Positions 15,590 to 24,616 of a DNA stretch of 37,775 nucleotides are shown in pieces. How positions within the stretch are numbered: position 1 is the stretch's first letter; every line of letters starts with the position of its first letter. The notes beneath the pieces are model-generated. The model had not been told where the DNA came from. It searched no databases and saw nothing but the letters and a program-made list of their open reading frames with translations. The DNA is from Alistipes sp. (GTDB lineage: Bacteria > Bacteroidota > Bacteroidia > Bacteroidales > Rikenellaceae): contig JAGAMA010000038.1 of assembly GCA_017624955.1 (NCBI GenBank), positions 1 to 37,775 on the forward strand, read 5' to 3'. Made by a program: the position numbers and the translations under genes.

Positions 15590-17641
15590 ATGTCAGCCTT
15601 AACATTCGACAAAGCCTCGCTTGGAAACCTTGAGTATTCCCTCCAACGCGAGATGCTCGCGACCGACCGCATCGGCGGTTACATGAGCACGACGATCGTC
15701 TGCTGCAACACCCGTAAATACCACGGTCTGATTGTAGCTCCGATCGATGACAGCGACCGCACCTATGTTCTCCTCTCGTCGCTCGACGAAACGATCGTGC
15801 AGCACGACCAGTCGTTCAACCTGGCCCTGCACCGTTTTAAGGGCGTCTATGAGCCGCGCGGCCACAAGTACATCACCGACTTCGAGTACACCCCGACCCC
15901 GACGATCACCTATCGCGTGGGTGGTGTGATCCTGAAGAAGGAGATGTTGTGGATCCACAAGCGCACCCAGCTCATGATCCGCTACACGCTTGTTGATGCC
16001 CACTCGGAGACGAAGCTCCGTCTGCGTCCCTTCCTTGCCTTCCGCGACAAGCACGCGCTGACGAAGGCCAACATGGAGGCTGACGGCCGTTCGTATCCCG
16101 CCGTCAATGGCGTGAAGAGCCGCATGTATGAGTCGTTCCCGTGGCTCTATATGCAGACCACGAAGGCCGATGCCGAGTTTGTGCCCGCTCCCGATTGGTA
16201 CTACAACTTCGAGTACCTGCAGGACCTGGCTCGCGGTTATGACGGCTACGAGGATCTGCTCACGACCGGCTACTTCGAGTGTGAGCTGAAGAAGGGCGAG
16301 AGCATCATCTTCTCCGCTTCGCTCGACGAGATGAAGTCGGGTAAGGAGATCGAGGAGATGTTCGAGCAGTCGATCGCTCGTCGTACCCACAAGATTGATT
16401 TCATCAGCTGCCTCGAGCACGCTGCCCGTCAGTTTGTCGTGCGCCGTCCGAACGGCCGCATGGAGGTTATCAAGGGTTACCCCTGGCACGGTGAGCAGGG
16501 TCGTCAGACCTTCGTTGCACTGCCCGGTATCACCCTCGAGCAGAACCACAAGGAGGACTGCATCGCAGCCCTCGACACGCTCGTTGGCGAGATGCAGGAT
16601 GGCATGTTCACCGGTTCGGCTTCGGCCCGCGTAGCGGTAGATGCTCCGCTGTGGTTCTTCTGGACGCTGCAGCGCCTGGAGGAGTATGTCGGTGCCAAGT
16701 ATATCTGGGAGCACTATGGCGAGGCCATGAAGGGCATCCTGGAGAACTACCGCAAGGGCATGGACGGCCGCATCGTGCTGAACGAGAACGGGCTGATCTG
16801 GGCCGAGATGGGCGACTTCCCCGTTTCGTGGATGGACTCGATGATCGACGGCAAGGCCGTAACGCCGCGTAACGGTTACCAGGTCGAGGTACAGGCTTTG
16901 TGGTACAACGCCGTGATGTACGCCCTGGAGCTGGCTGCCCAGGCCAAGGATAAGGCCTTCATCGAGGCATGGAAGGATGTGCCCGAGAAGACGAAGGCTT
17001 CGTTCAACGCCATCTTCCCGCTCGACGGTTACCTGGCCGACTACGTCGGTACGGAGGGTGCCAACAACTTCATCCGTCCGAACATGGTCGTTGCCTGCGG
17101 TCTGAAGTATAAGATGATCTCGTCGGAGCTGATTCTCGACACGCTGCGCACGATCCGTCAGCACCTGCTCACGCCGCGCGGTCTTCGCACCCTGTCGCCC
17201 CGCAACCCGCTCTACCGCGGTTCGCAGGAGGGTACGCCCGCCGAGCGCGACTTCGCCGGTAAGAATGGTTCGGTATGGCCCTGGCTGCTGCCCTTCTATG
17301 TAGCTGCCGCCTTCGACATCAACGGCGATCGCTACCTCTCGACGGCCGAGGAGATTCTGGAGTACTTCGAGGAGGATATCCAGAGCTACGGCATCGGTTC
17401 GATCTGCGAGCTCTACGATGCCGATCCCCCGTACGCTTCGCGCGGTGCCATTTCGCACGCCTGGTCGGTAAGCGCCGTGCTGGACATCTATGAGATGATC
17501 CGCCGCCGCAAGGAGGGTGTGAAGCCCGTCAAGAAGGCCCCCTCGAAGAAGGCTGCCCCGAAGAAGGAGGCCAAAGAGGAGGTAAAGGTGGAGAAGAAAG
17601 CCACGAAGAAGGCGACGAAGGCCACGCCGAAAAAGAAGTAA
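15590..17641 (+). CDS. Glycogen debranching enzyme (amylo-alpha-1,6-glucosidase, GDE family)
   Basis: It removes alpha-1,6 branch stubs in glycogen. The N-terminal beta domain starts with SLQREMLATDRIGGYMSTTI and CNTRKYHGLIV (about 15-50). The C-terminal (alpha/alpha)6 catalytic domain (about 290-635) includes WAEMGDFPVSWMDSM (about 404-418) and PRNGYQVEVQALWYN, as in bacterial GDE_C enzymes. The last about 40 residues are a Lys/Ala-rich histone-H1-like tail (KKAPSKKAAPKKEAKEE onward) that is not part of the fold. The gene is followed 28 bases later by the GT4 gene, in one operon. Cytoplasmic; no signal peptide. Family call is firm; the tail is unusual. Confidence 0.9.
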   Translation: MSALTFDKASLGNLEYSLQREMLATDRIGGYMSTTIVCCNTRKYHGLIVAPIDDSDRTYVLLSSLDETIVQHDQSFNLALHRFKGVYEPRGHKYITDFEYTPTPTITYRVGGVILKKEMLWIHKRTQLMIRYTLVDAHSETKLRLRPFLAFRDKHALTKANMEADGRSYPAVNGVKSRMYESFPWLYMQTTKADAEFVPAPDWYYNFEYLQDLARGYDGYEDLLTTGYFECELKKGESIIFSASLDEMKSGKEIEEMFEQSIARRTHKIDFISCLEHAARQFVVRRPNGRMEVIKGYPWHGEQGRQTFVALPGITLEQNHKEDCIAALDTLVGEMQDGMFTGSASARVAVDAPLWFFWTLQRLEEYVGAKYIWEHYGEAMKGILENYRKGMDGRIVLNENGLIWAEMGDFPVSWMDSMIDGKAVTPRNGYQVEVQALWYNAVMYALELAAQAKDKAFIEAWKDVPEKTKASFNAIFPLDGYLADYVGTEGANNFIRPNMVVACGLKYKMISSELILDTLRTIRQHLLTPRGLRTLSPRNPLYRGSQEGTPAERDFAGKNGSVWPWLLPFYVAAAFDINGDRYLSTAEEILEYFEEDIQSYGIGSICELYDADPPYASRGAISHAWSVSAVLDIYEMIRRRKEGVKPVKKAPSKKAAPKKEAKEEVKVEKKATKKATKATPKKK

Positions 17642-17669
17642 AGGAACGAAAAAATAAAAAGATAGAGCT

Positions 17670-18983
17670 ATGAGAATTTTAATGTTCGGCTGGGAGTTTC
17701 CGCCTCACATTGCCGGAGGTCTGGGAACGGCATGCTACGGCATGACGCGCGGCCTGGCACGCAATGGCGTAGACGTCACGTTCGTTGTGCCGCACGCCTA
17801 CGGTGACGAGGATCAGCGATTCATCCGCGTAGTGAACGCCAGCGATGTCGAGGCTGTATATGGCTCGACGGCAAGTGGCGCAGACGATGTGTTGGACAAG
17901 ATCTCGTTCATCCACATCGACTCGAATATGGTCCCCTACATCTCGCCCGAGGAGTACGAATCGTACCACGAGGAGTTCGTTAAGACGGGTAAGCGCGTAT
18001 GGTCTACGACCGACAGCTGGAAGCAGCGTTACACCTTCTCGGGTAAGTATGGTGCAAACCTGATGGAGGAGGTAGCCCGCTACGCCGTGGTTGCCGCCCA
18101 GGTGGCCAAGAACCTGGAGGGTCAGTTCGACGTGATCCACGCCCACGACTGGCTCACCTACTACGCCGGTATCGCCGCCAAGCGCATCTCGGGTAAGCCG
18201 CTGGTAGTGCACATGCACGCCACGGAGTACGACCGTTCGGGTGAGAATGTCAATACGCAGGTACACGCCATCGAGAAGGCCGGTATGCAGGCTGCCGATT
18301 GCGTGATGGCCGTATCGAACCTCACGCGCAACATCGTCATCAACCGCTACGGCATCGATGCCAAGAAGGTGGTGACGGTACACAACGCCGTTCGCTTTGC
18401 CGAGAATGCTGCCCCCGCACCCGAGCGAGGTGTAGAGGATAAGATCATCACCTTCCTGGGTCGTATCACCTATCAGAAGGGTCCCGACTACTTCGTCGAG
18501 GCTGCCGCCAAGGTATTGAAGCGTGTGCCGAATGTCCGCTTCGTGATGGCCGGTTCGGGCGATATGATGAACCATGTGATTCGTCGCGTGGCTCGTCTCG
18601 GTATTGCCGACCGCTTCCACTTCACGGGCTTCCTGCGCGGCGAGGATGTACACAAGATGTTCCAGCTGTCGGATGTCTATGTCATGCCGTCGGTTTCGGA
18701 GCCCTTCGGTATCTCGCCCCTGGAGGCTATGCGTTCGAACGTGCCGGTGATCATCTCGAAGCAGAGTGGTGTGGCCGAGGTGCTGGACTACGCCGTGAAG
18801 GTCGATTACTGGGATGTGGATGCCCTGGCTGATGCCATGTATGGCCTGATCAAATACCCCGCCCTGTCGAACATGTTCTCGACGAAGGGTCTGGAGGAGG
18901 TAACGAACCTCAAGTGGAACAACGTAGCAGCCAAGATGAAGACCATCTACGAGCGCATCGTTGAAGAGAGTGAAAACAAATAA
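17670..18983 (+). CDS. GT4-type glycosyltransferase of the glycogen operon
   Basis: A 437-residue GT-B fold glycosyltransferase with the N-terminal glycine-rich FGWEFPPHIAGGLGTACY, a central HAHDWLTYYAG (about 155-165), and the C-terminal nucleotide-sugar site VSEPFGISPLEAM (about 350-362). It most resembles GT4/GT5 glycogen/starch synthase-like enzymes. It lies 16 bases before the GH57 gene. In this operon it is likely to make or prime alpha-glucan, in addition to the GT3 domain of the first gene. Its exact donor (UDP- or ADP-glucose) cannot be told from the sequence. Cytoplasmic, no signal peptide. Confidence 0.85.
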   Translation: MRILMFGWEFPPHIAGGLGTACYGMTRGLARNGVDVTFVVPHAYGDEDQRFIRVVNASDVEAVYGSTASGADDVLDKISFIHIDSNMVPYISPEEYESYHEEFVKTGKRVWSTTDSWKQRYTFSGKYGANLMEEVARYAVVAAQVAKNLEGQFDVIHAHDWLTYYAGIAAKRISGKPLVVHMHATEYDRSGENVNTQVHAIEKAGMQAADCVMAVSNLTRNIVINRYGIDAKKVVTVHNAVRFAENAAPAPERGVEDKIITFLGRITYQKGPDYFVEAAAKVLKRVPNVRFVMAGSGDMMNHVIRRVARLGIADRFHFTGFLRGEDVHKMFQLSDVYVMPSVSEPFGISPLEAMRSNVPVIISKQSGVAEVLDYAVKVDYWDVDALADAMYGLIKYPALSNMFSTKGLEEVTNLKWNNVAAKMKTIYERIVEESENK

Positions 18984-18999
18984 AAAACAATAACAACTT

Positions 19000-20220
19000 A
19001 TGAAAACCGTTTGTTTATATTTCCAGGTTCACCAGCCCTGGCGTTTGAAGAAGTATCGTTTCTTCAACATGGGCAAGGACCACAACTATCTGGACGATCT
19101 CTCGAACCGTTCGATTCTGCAGAAGGTCGCTCGTCAGTGCTACCTGCCGATGAATGCCATGCTGCTGAAGCTCATCCAGGAGAATAAGGGTAAGTTCCGC
19201 TGCACGTTCTCGATCACGGGTATTGCCATCGAGCAGTTCAAGGCCTTCGCCCCCGAGGTGCTCGACTCGTTCAAGCAGCTGGCTGCTACGGGTTGCGTCG
19301 AGTTCCTGGCCGAGACCTACTCGCACTCGCTCGCTTCGCTGGCCTCGAAGGAGGACTTCACGGATCAGGTGAAGCTGCACGCCGCTACGATTAAGAAGGA
19401 GTTTGGTGTAAAGCCGACCGCTTTCCGCAACACGGAGCTGATCTACTCGGATGAGATCGGTGCCATGGTTTCGGAGCTGGGCTACAAGACGATGCTGGCC
19501 GAGGGTGCTCGTCACATCCTGGGTTGGAAGTCGCCCAACTACATCTACGCCAACGCCATCGACCAGAAGATGCGCCTCTTGCTGCGTAACTACAAGCTCT
19601 CGGACGATATCGCCTTCCGCTTCTCGAACCAGGGTTGGGATCAGTATCCGCTGACGGCCGACAAGTATGTGTCGTGGCTCACGTCGGAGGAGACCCCGGG
19701 TGAGGTTATCAACCTCTTCATGGACTACGAGACCTTTGGTGAGCACCAGGGCGTTGAGACGGGTATCTTCGACTTCATGAAGGCGCTGCCGGCTGCTGCA
19801 TTGGCTGCAGGTATGGAGTTCGCCACCGTTTCGGAGGCTGCCAAGAAGTACCAGCCCGTATCGGTACTGCACTGTCCGCACACGATGTCGTGGGCCGATG
19901 AGGAGCGCGACGTGACGGCATGGCTCGGTAACGAGCTGCAGAACGAGGCCTTCTCGAAGCTCTACGCGCTGAAGGAGAAGGTTGCCAAGCTCAAGAGCGA
20001 GGATTTCAACTACGTTTGGAACTTCATGCAGACCTCGGACCACTTCTACTACATGGCTACGAAGTGGCTCTCGGACGGTGATGTACACTCGTACTTCAAC
20101 CCCTACGACTCGGCATACGATGCCTTCATCAACTACATGAATGTCCTCTCGGACTTCGAGATCGAGGTTGATAAGGCGCTGGAGGCCAAGAAGACCAAGC
20201 GCACGAAGAAGCAGGCATAA
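19000..20220 (+). CDS. GH57 alpha-amylase / 4-alpha-glucanotransferase family protein
   Basis: A retaining GH57 enzyme acting on alpha-glucans. Region 1 is H11-Q-P, region 2 CVEFLAETYSHSL (about 99-111). The nucleophile is Glu146 in FRNTELIYSDEIG and the acid/base Asp242 in FMDYETFGEHQG. At 406 residues it is the short GH57 type found after debranching-enzyme genes in Bacteroides. No signal peptide, so it works in the cytoplasm, either degrading glycogen or making short glucan primers. The C-terminus is basic (EAKKTKRTKKQA), recalling the Lys-rich tail of the debranching enzyme. Last gene of the operon; a strong terminator follows. Confidence 0.88.
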   Translation: MKTVCLYFQVHQPWRLKKYRFFNMGKDHNYLDDLSNRSILQKVARQCYLPMNAMLLKLIQENKGKFRCTFSITGIAIEQFKAFAPEVLDSFKQLAATGCVEFLAETYSHSLASLASKEDFTDQVKLHAATIKKEFGVKPTAFRNTELIYSDEIGAMVSELGYKTMLAEGARHILGWKSPNYIYANAIDQKMRLLLRNYKLSDDIAFRFSNQGWDQYPLTADKYVSWLTSEETPGEVINLFMDYETFGEHQGVETGIFDFMKALPAAALAAGMEFATVSEAAKKYQPVSVLHCPHTMSWADEERDVTAWLGNELQNEAFSKLYALKEKVAKLKSEDFNYVWNFMQTSDHFYYMATKWLSDGDVHSYFNPYDSAYDAFINYMNVLSDFEIEVDKALEAKKTKRTKKQA

Positions 20221-20240
20221 GCAACGCCGCCTGCACGAAG

Positions 20241-20270
20241 AAAGCCCGACCGAATGGTCGGGCTTTTCGT
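20241..20270. terminator. Strong terminator of the glycogen operon
   Basis: AAAGCCCGACC (20241-20251) pairs perfectly with GGTCGGGCTTT (20256-20266) around a GAAT tetraloop, followed by TCGTTT. It sits between convergent genes; the A run on its left also lets it work for the minus strand. Confidence 0.88.
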
Positions 20271-20373
20271 TTGGGGATGAGTTGAGAGTTGAAAGTTGAG
20301 AGTTATTCAGTAGCCTCAGTAGGCTCAGCTGCCCCAGTTGCCTCGTGGGCCCAGCTGGCCGGACAGCACTCGC

Positions 20374-22005
20374 CTAATACTTCAGCTCCTCAATCGCCTT
20401 CAACACCACAGGATCAACCGGATAGATATTTTTGTAGAAGCCGTCATCCTCCAGCGCCGTGTTGCGACCGATGTAGGCTCGGAGTTGCGCCTCGATCAGT
20501 TTGCGCGAAACGGCCAGGTCGCGGTAGTTGGGCTTCACGCCCTGACGGGCAGCGTAGGCCACAAAATCCTCCACCAGGCGCTTATCGCCATCGAGCAGTG
20601 CCTGCAACTCCTCGATCGTCTGCACATTATTGAGCGCCTCGCGCTTGCGGTCGGCATACTCGATCGTGTAGCGATAGAGGATGTTGCGCCCCGAAACCTC
20701 CAGGAAGTAAGGTGTCAGGTCGGTCGTGTCGGCCGGAATAAATTGATCGGGCATGATACCGCCACCGCCATAGACCACCTTACCACCTGCCGTCACACGC
20801 TTCAGCGAATCGGCAAAGTGGATCGAATCGGCCGAGAAGAACTCGTTGTTTTGGTAACGATTCCACAGGTCGGCATCGTAACTCTCCTGATCGCCAATCG
20901 TGTAGGGCTTCTGGATCGAACGACCCGTAGGGGTGTAGTAACGGGCAATGGTCAGTCGCAGGGCCGAGCCGTCGCGGAACGGAATCTGCTTCTGCACCAA
21001 TCCCTTACCAAACGAGCGGCGACCAATGATCGTGGCGCGGTCGTTATCCTGCAGCGCTCCGGCCAGGATCTCACTCGACGAGGCGCTATACTCGTCAATC
21101 AGTACCGCCACCTCCATATCCTGCGCGATACCCGTACCATCGGCATACTCCCGAATCTGCTTGCGGAAGCGATCCTCGGTATAGACGATGAGCTGTCCCT
21201 CGTGCAGGAACTCGTTGGCGATCAGAATCGCCTGATCCAGAAATCCGCCCGAGTTGCCTCTCAGGTCGAAGATCAATCGGCGAATCCCCTGTGCGCGCAT
21301 CTTCAGCAGCGCCAACTGCAACTCGGCGTGCGAGGTCTTGGCAAACTGCCCGAGCTTGACGAAGCCGATGCTGTCAGTGATGACAAAGGCCGACTCGATG
21401 CTCTTGATCGGAATCTTGTCGCGCACCACCTCCACCTCGACCAGCTCGTCGATGTGTTGGCGCTCCAGCCCCAACTTCACGGTCGTGCCACGCTTACCGC
21501 GCAGTTGCTTGACGATGTTATTCTGCGGAATCTTCCGTCCTGCCACCAGCGAGTCGTTGATCTCGATGATGCGGTCACCGGCCTTCACACCCGCCTTATC
21601 GCTCGGCCCCTTGGGGATCACATTCAGCACGATCACCGTGTCGGTTGCCATGTTGAAGACCACACCGATACCGTCAAACTCACCCTCCAAGGGTTCGTTC
21701 AGCTCGGCCATCACCGAGGCAGGGATATACTCCGAGTGGGGATCCAGCTCCTTCAGCACCACGGGAATCAGGTGCTCGGACAGCGTATCCATCGAGAGCG
21801 AATCGACATACTCCTGCTCGATGAGCGCAAGGGTCTGCGTCAGCTTATTCTGCGGGATGTGGTTGATCTGCTGCAACATGCCACGCAGCTGCGCAGCCGA
21901 GTTGAAGCGCCCGAAGTAGTTGCCGGCAAAGAGACCGACCACCAACACTCCGGCAAGCAGGATCGGGAAGAGAATCGCCCGCTTCGTATTGCGATATTTG
22001 CTCAT
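20374..22005 (-). CDS. S41-family carboxy-terminal processing peptidase (CtpA/Prc-like)
   Basis: A periplasmic serine protease that cleaves C-termini. Residues 10-32 are an N-terminal membrane anchor. A PDZ domain (about 95-185) contains the GIGVVF strand and AGVKAGDRIIEIND. The catalytic core has FDLRGNSGG (about 246-254), EYSASSSEI (305-313) with the nucleophile Ser, and RSFGKG (330-335) with the general base Lys334. Length is normal for the family. The start ATG overlaps by one base the TAA stop of the upstream DUF3078-type gene (TAATG), so translation is coupled. Substrates unknown. Confidence 0.92.
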   Translation of the reverse strand: MSKYRNTKRAILFPILLAGVLVVGLFAGNYFGRFNSAAQLRGMLQQINHIPQNKLTQTLALIEQEYVDSLSMDTLSEHLIPVVLKELDPHSEYIPASVMAELNEPLEGEFDGIGVVFNMATDTVIVLNVIPKGPSDKAGVKAGDRIIEINDSLVAGRKIPQNNIVKQLRGKRGTTVKLGLERQHIDELVEVEVVRDKIPIKSIESAFVITDSIGFVKLGQFAKTSHAELQLALLKMRAQGIRRLIFDLRGNSGGFLDQAILIANEFLHEGQLIVYTEDRFRKQIREYADGTGIAQDMEVAVLIDEYSASSSEILAGALQDNDRATIIGRRSFGKGLVQKQIPFRDGSALRLTIARYYTPTGRSIQKPYTIGDQESYDADLWNRYQNNEFFSADSIHFADSLKRVTAGGKVVYGGGGIMPDQFIPADTTDLTPYFLEVSGRNILYRYTIEYADRKREALNNVQTIEELQALLDGDKRLVEDFVAYAARQGVKPNYRDLAVSRKLIEAQLRAYIGRNTALEDDGFYKNIYPVDPVVLKAIEELKY

Positions 22006-23222
22006 TACTTATTCTTAAACGTGTAGCTCAGGCCGACACTCAGCAGCGTCTTGGTCTGAATCGAGGTGTTCTGTGCTCGGTTGTAGTAGAGCTGGAACGA
22101 AATCGAGGTCGTCAGGAACTTCGTCGCCTTGATGTCGATCGTATTCTCCCAACGCACCGTGGGATGAATCGGCAGACGGGGCTTGTGCTTGATGTTGCCA
22201 TCCCACTCCTCCAAAGCCTGCTTGTAGTCGTCCCATTTGCGCACCTTGTTGTCGAGCCCCAGGTTCGTAATCCAACCCCAGAACGAGAAGAGCGTCGTGC
22301 GGTAGCGCAGGTACTCATTCTTGCCAAACGTGCGGTCGAAGTCGATCTGAATTGACGAACCACCCTCATACTTCGAACTCTTGTCGGGGTCCTCGATACC
22401 GTAGTTGAAAGCCTTCTTGATGCGGTTACCATCGGCATCGTGCTGCTCGCGGCGAATCCAGCTGTTGTTAGCATAGACGGCACTCAAGGCCAAGGGCGAG
22501 AGGTCGAGTTTGATCGGCACCTTCTTGCTCGGACAGGCATACTTCAAACCAATCGAGAGGTCCAGATAACCCGGGGTCATGAAGCTGCTCTTCAGGTCCT
22601 TGCGCTCCTGCTCGGTACGCGACACATAACCGTTGGCAATCTGCGTGCGGAACTTCAGCGTCGCACCATACGACCAATTCTTCGACATTTTCCACGAGGG
22701 CGAGATCTGCACCGCAAACTCATCCTGGTTCTTGAACCATATACCGTCACGATCCATCACCTGGTTACCCGCCTCATCGACCACCGGATCGCCTGCGGCA
22801 TCGAAGATCGGCATCTCGACCTTCATGCGGTTGTAACCGAACTTACCCTCGAACTTCGTCTCCACGGAGAAGAGATTCTTCGTGAATTTGTGGTAGAGGT
22901 AGAGGTTTGCCACGATGGCAATCGAGTTATCACCACCCGACACATCGACCCACGGGTCGTTGTACGAGGTCAGCGTACCCTGCAGACCGCTCGTGATCTC
23001 CAGCGTGTTGCGCTCCTTGCGAATTGCGGCACGCTCGGCACGGTAGCGGGCACGGGAGAAGTACTCCATGTCGGCCGCCGTCTGCTTCAGCGTATCGGCC
23101 GTCTGGAATTGGATGCTCTCCTTCTTGGCCTCCACTCTGTCTATCGTAAATTGTGCGTGGGCAGGCAGTGCCACCAGCATAGCCCCCAGGGCAAAAATCG
23201 CGCAAAAGAGGATTCTTTTCAT
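22005..23222 (-). CDS. DUF3078-type outer-membrane beta-barrel protein
   Basis: A 405-residue protein with a signal peptide (MKRILFCAIFALGAMLVALPAHA) and many amphipathic strands rich in Tyr and Trp. It ends in LLSVGLSYTFKNK, the aromatic closing strand of a beta-barrel. It resembles the DUF3078 family of Bacteroidetes, of unknown function. I place the start at ATG 23222; an in-frame TTG 15 bases upstream would add five polar residues and is less likely. It is coupled to the S41 protease gene by TAATG. Confidence 0.8.
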   Translation of the reverse strand: MKRILFCAIFALGAMLVALPAHAQFTIDRVEAKKESIQFQTADTLKQTAADMEYFSRARYRAERAAIRKERNTLEITSGLQGTLTSYNDPWVDVSGGDNSIAIVANLYLYHKFTKNLFSVETKFEGKFGYNRMKVEMPIFDAAGDPVVDEAGNQVMDRDGIWFKNQDEFAVQISPSWKMSKNWSYGATLKFRTQIANGYVSRTEQERKDLKSSFMTPGYLDLSIGLKYACPSKKVPIKLDLSPLALSAVYANNSWIRREQHDADGNRIKKAFNYGIEDPDKSSKYEGGSSIQIDFDRTFGKNEYLRYRTTLFSFWGWITNLGLDNKVRKWDDYKQALEEWDGNIKHKPRLPIHPTVRWENTIDIKATKFLTTSISFQLYYNRAQNTSIQTKTLLSVGLSYTFKNK

Positions 23223-23253
23223 ATCGTTTGAGTGCAATTGTGTTCTTTCAACG

Positions 23254-23261
23254 CAAAATTA
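23254..23261 (-). promoter_or_regulatory. -7 box of the DUF3078/S41 operon
   Basis: TAATTTTG on the minus strand, about 32 bases before the ATG at 23222. No matching -33 box at the normal spacing. Confidence 0.5.
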
Positions 23262-23300
23262 CAAAAAATTTAGCGGACTATACCTATTATATATAATATA

Positions 23301-23332
23301 AAAGGAGGGGGCACCTCATTTCAGCCCCCTCC
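23301..23332 (-). terminator. Terminator of deoC
   Basis: Minus-strand GGAGGGGGC (23332-23324) pairs with GCCCCCTCC (23312-23304), followed by TTTTATATT. It begins about 20 bases after the deoC stop. Confidence 0.85.
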
Positions 23333-23350
23333 CTCAATGGCTATTGTTGC

Positions 23351-24226
23351 TTAGAAGTACTTAACCGTCGTTCCCTCGATAGCCGAAATCAGGTTGTTGG
23401 CCACCGACGAAGCACCGATACGGAACAGCTCGGGCGTAAGCCACTCGGCACCCAGAATCTCCTCCACGATCGTGTAGTAGAGCGCCGCATCCTCGGCCGT
23501 GCGGACACCTCCGGCAGCCTTGAAGCCGATCTTCTTACCCGTCTTCTCGTAGTAGTCGCGGATCGCCTGGCACATCACTACCGCCGCCTCGGGCGTGGCA
23601 GCCACATCGATCTTACCCGTCGAGGTCTTCACGAAGTCGGCACCGGCAAACATCGACAACAGCGATGCCTTACGAATCAGCTCGGGTGTCTTCAGTGCAC
23701 CCGACTCGATGATTACCTTCAGCACCACATCCTCCGTGCACTCCTCGCGCAACATCTCTACCTCCGAGGCAGCCTCGTTGTACTCGCCCGAGAGCATATG
23801 GCCCACGTTCATCACGATATCGATCTCATCAGCTCCATTCTCCACAGCCATCGCAATCTCCAGCGCCTTGACCTCCAGGAAGGTCTGCGAGGCGGGGAAA
23901 CCGCCCGCTACGCTCGTGATGCGCATCGGCGTACCATCCACGGCCAGACCTACGGTCTCCACAAACGAGGGATAGACGCAGATCGAGGCTACGTTGGGGA
24001 TGTGGGGGTACTTCTGGTAGAACTCCGCAGCCTTCGCTGCAAAGGCCGTCACCGAGCCCACCGAGTCGTTGCACGAGAGGGTCGTCAAATCGATCGTCGA
24101 GTAGCAGAACTTATAGACCTCGGTCGTGCAGTTCTTCTTGGCCGCCTCCTTGATACGGGCCACCTCGTTATCCACCTGCTCCACGCTCCAAGCGGGTGCA
24201 TATTCATTGAGCTGATTGATGTACAT
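23351..24226 (-). CDS. deoC: Deoxyribose-phosphate aldolase
   Basis: It splits 2-deoxyribose-5-phosphate to glyceraldehyde-3-phosphate and acetaldehyde in deoxynucleoside catabolism. From the ATG at 24226, the Schiff-base Lys200 is in FVKTSTGK and the second conserved Lys236 in IGFKAAGGVR; VCVYP-like (ICVYPSFV), EIDIVMNVG and VIIESG motifs are all present. Length 291. A GTG nine bases upstream is in frame, but the predicted -7 box at 24251-24258 leaves only about 9 bases of leader for it, so I prefer ATG. It stands alone rather than in a deo operon. Confidence 0.92.
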   Translation of the reverse strand: MYINQLNEYAPAWSVEQVDNEVARIKEAAKKNCTTEVYKFCYSTIDLTTLSCNDSVGSVTAFAAKAAEFYQKYPHIPNVASICVYPSFVETVGLAVDGTPMRITSVAGGFPASQTFLEVKALEIAMAVENGADEIDIVMNVGHMLSGEYNEAASEVEMLREECTEDVVLKVIIESGALKTPELIRKASLLSMFAGADFVKTSTGKIDVAATPEAAVVMCQAIRDYYEKTGKKIGFKAAGGVRTAEDAALYYTIVEEILGAEWLTPELFRIGASSVANNLISAIEGTTVKYF

Positions 24227-24250
24227 AGCATTCACTTTTAAGGTACATTA

Positions 24251-24258
24251 CAAATATA
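24251..24258 (-). promoter_or_regulatory. Proximal -7 box of deoC
   Basis: TATATTTG on the minus strand fits TAnnTTTG and lies 25 bases before the deoC ATG. No clear -33 box. A better promoter-like pair lies farther up, inside repeat copy A. Confidence 0.5.
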
Positions 24259-24263
24259 GTAAT

Positions 24264-24520
24264 TTTTTAATTAATATGCTCAAGGTGTACACGGAATTTC
24301 ATCTAACTCTCACCCAGCATCCCATAAAGATACCAATCATTCCAATAATATCCAAATGCGTGTTAAATAATTTAACTTGATGATTTATAGAGAATTAGAG
24401 AGATAATTAAGAGAAAAATAATAAACATATAGCTGGGAACACAATCTCATCTATTGAAATGGTTACCAATAAGATAGATTATTTTAGTGTCAACCTGTGA
24501 TATATTAACTGATTTTTTTG
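24264..24520. repeat. Long direct repeat, copy A (257 bp)
   Basis: It matches 28479-28733 in the same orientation. I count eight substitutions and one 2-base indel (AC present here only), so about 96% identity. It contains no ORF. It lies between deoC and the surface-protein cassette. Its left edge is the TTTTTAATTAATATGC run, its right edge the poly-T/G at 24513-24520. Confidence 0.95.
24325..24356 (-). promoter_or_regulatory. Promoter-like pair inside repeat copy A, toward deoC
   Basis: Minus-strand TTTG (24356-24353), 20-base spacer and TATCTTTA (24332-24325), one base from consensus. Transcription would reach deoC with a leader of about 90 bases. The same pair is in copy B. Confidence 0.45.
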
Positions 24521-24537
24521 TAGGGATCTTGGTTTTT

Positions 24538-24582
24538 TAGGGTGGTATGGGTCACTTTGAGTCACTTTGTGACCACACCCTA
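24538..24582. other. Imperfect inverted repeat downstream of copy A
   Basis: TAGGGTG...GGGTCAC (24538-24555) pairs with GTGACC-CACCCTA (24569-24582) with a small internal mismatch. It contains a GTCACTTTGA direct repeat in the loop. It could be a terminator-like or operator structure. Nothing else but promoter candidates is recognised in 24521-24934. Confidence 0.45.
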
Positions 24583-24616
24583 ATATTGAATCCTAAATTT
24601 GAATTTTAGACAATCC

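Noticed and set aside
20281-20370. Short GTTGAGAGTT- and CAG/GCC-type repeats after the glycogen operon
   Set aside because: Only a few imperfect units, with no pairing or coding evidence.
20338-22026. 562-codon plus-strand frame opposite the S41 protease gene
   Set aside because: Shadow of a biased gene. The minus-strand frame has the PDZ and S41 catalytic motifs.
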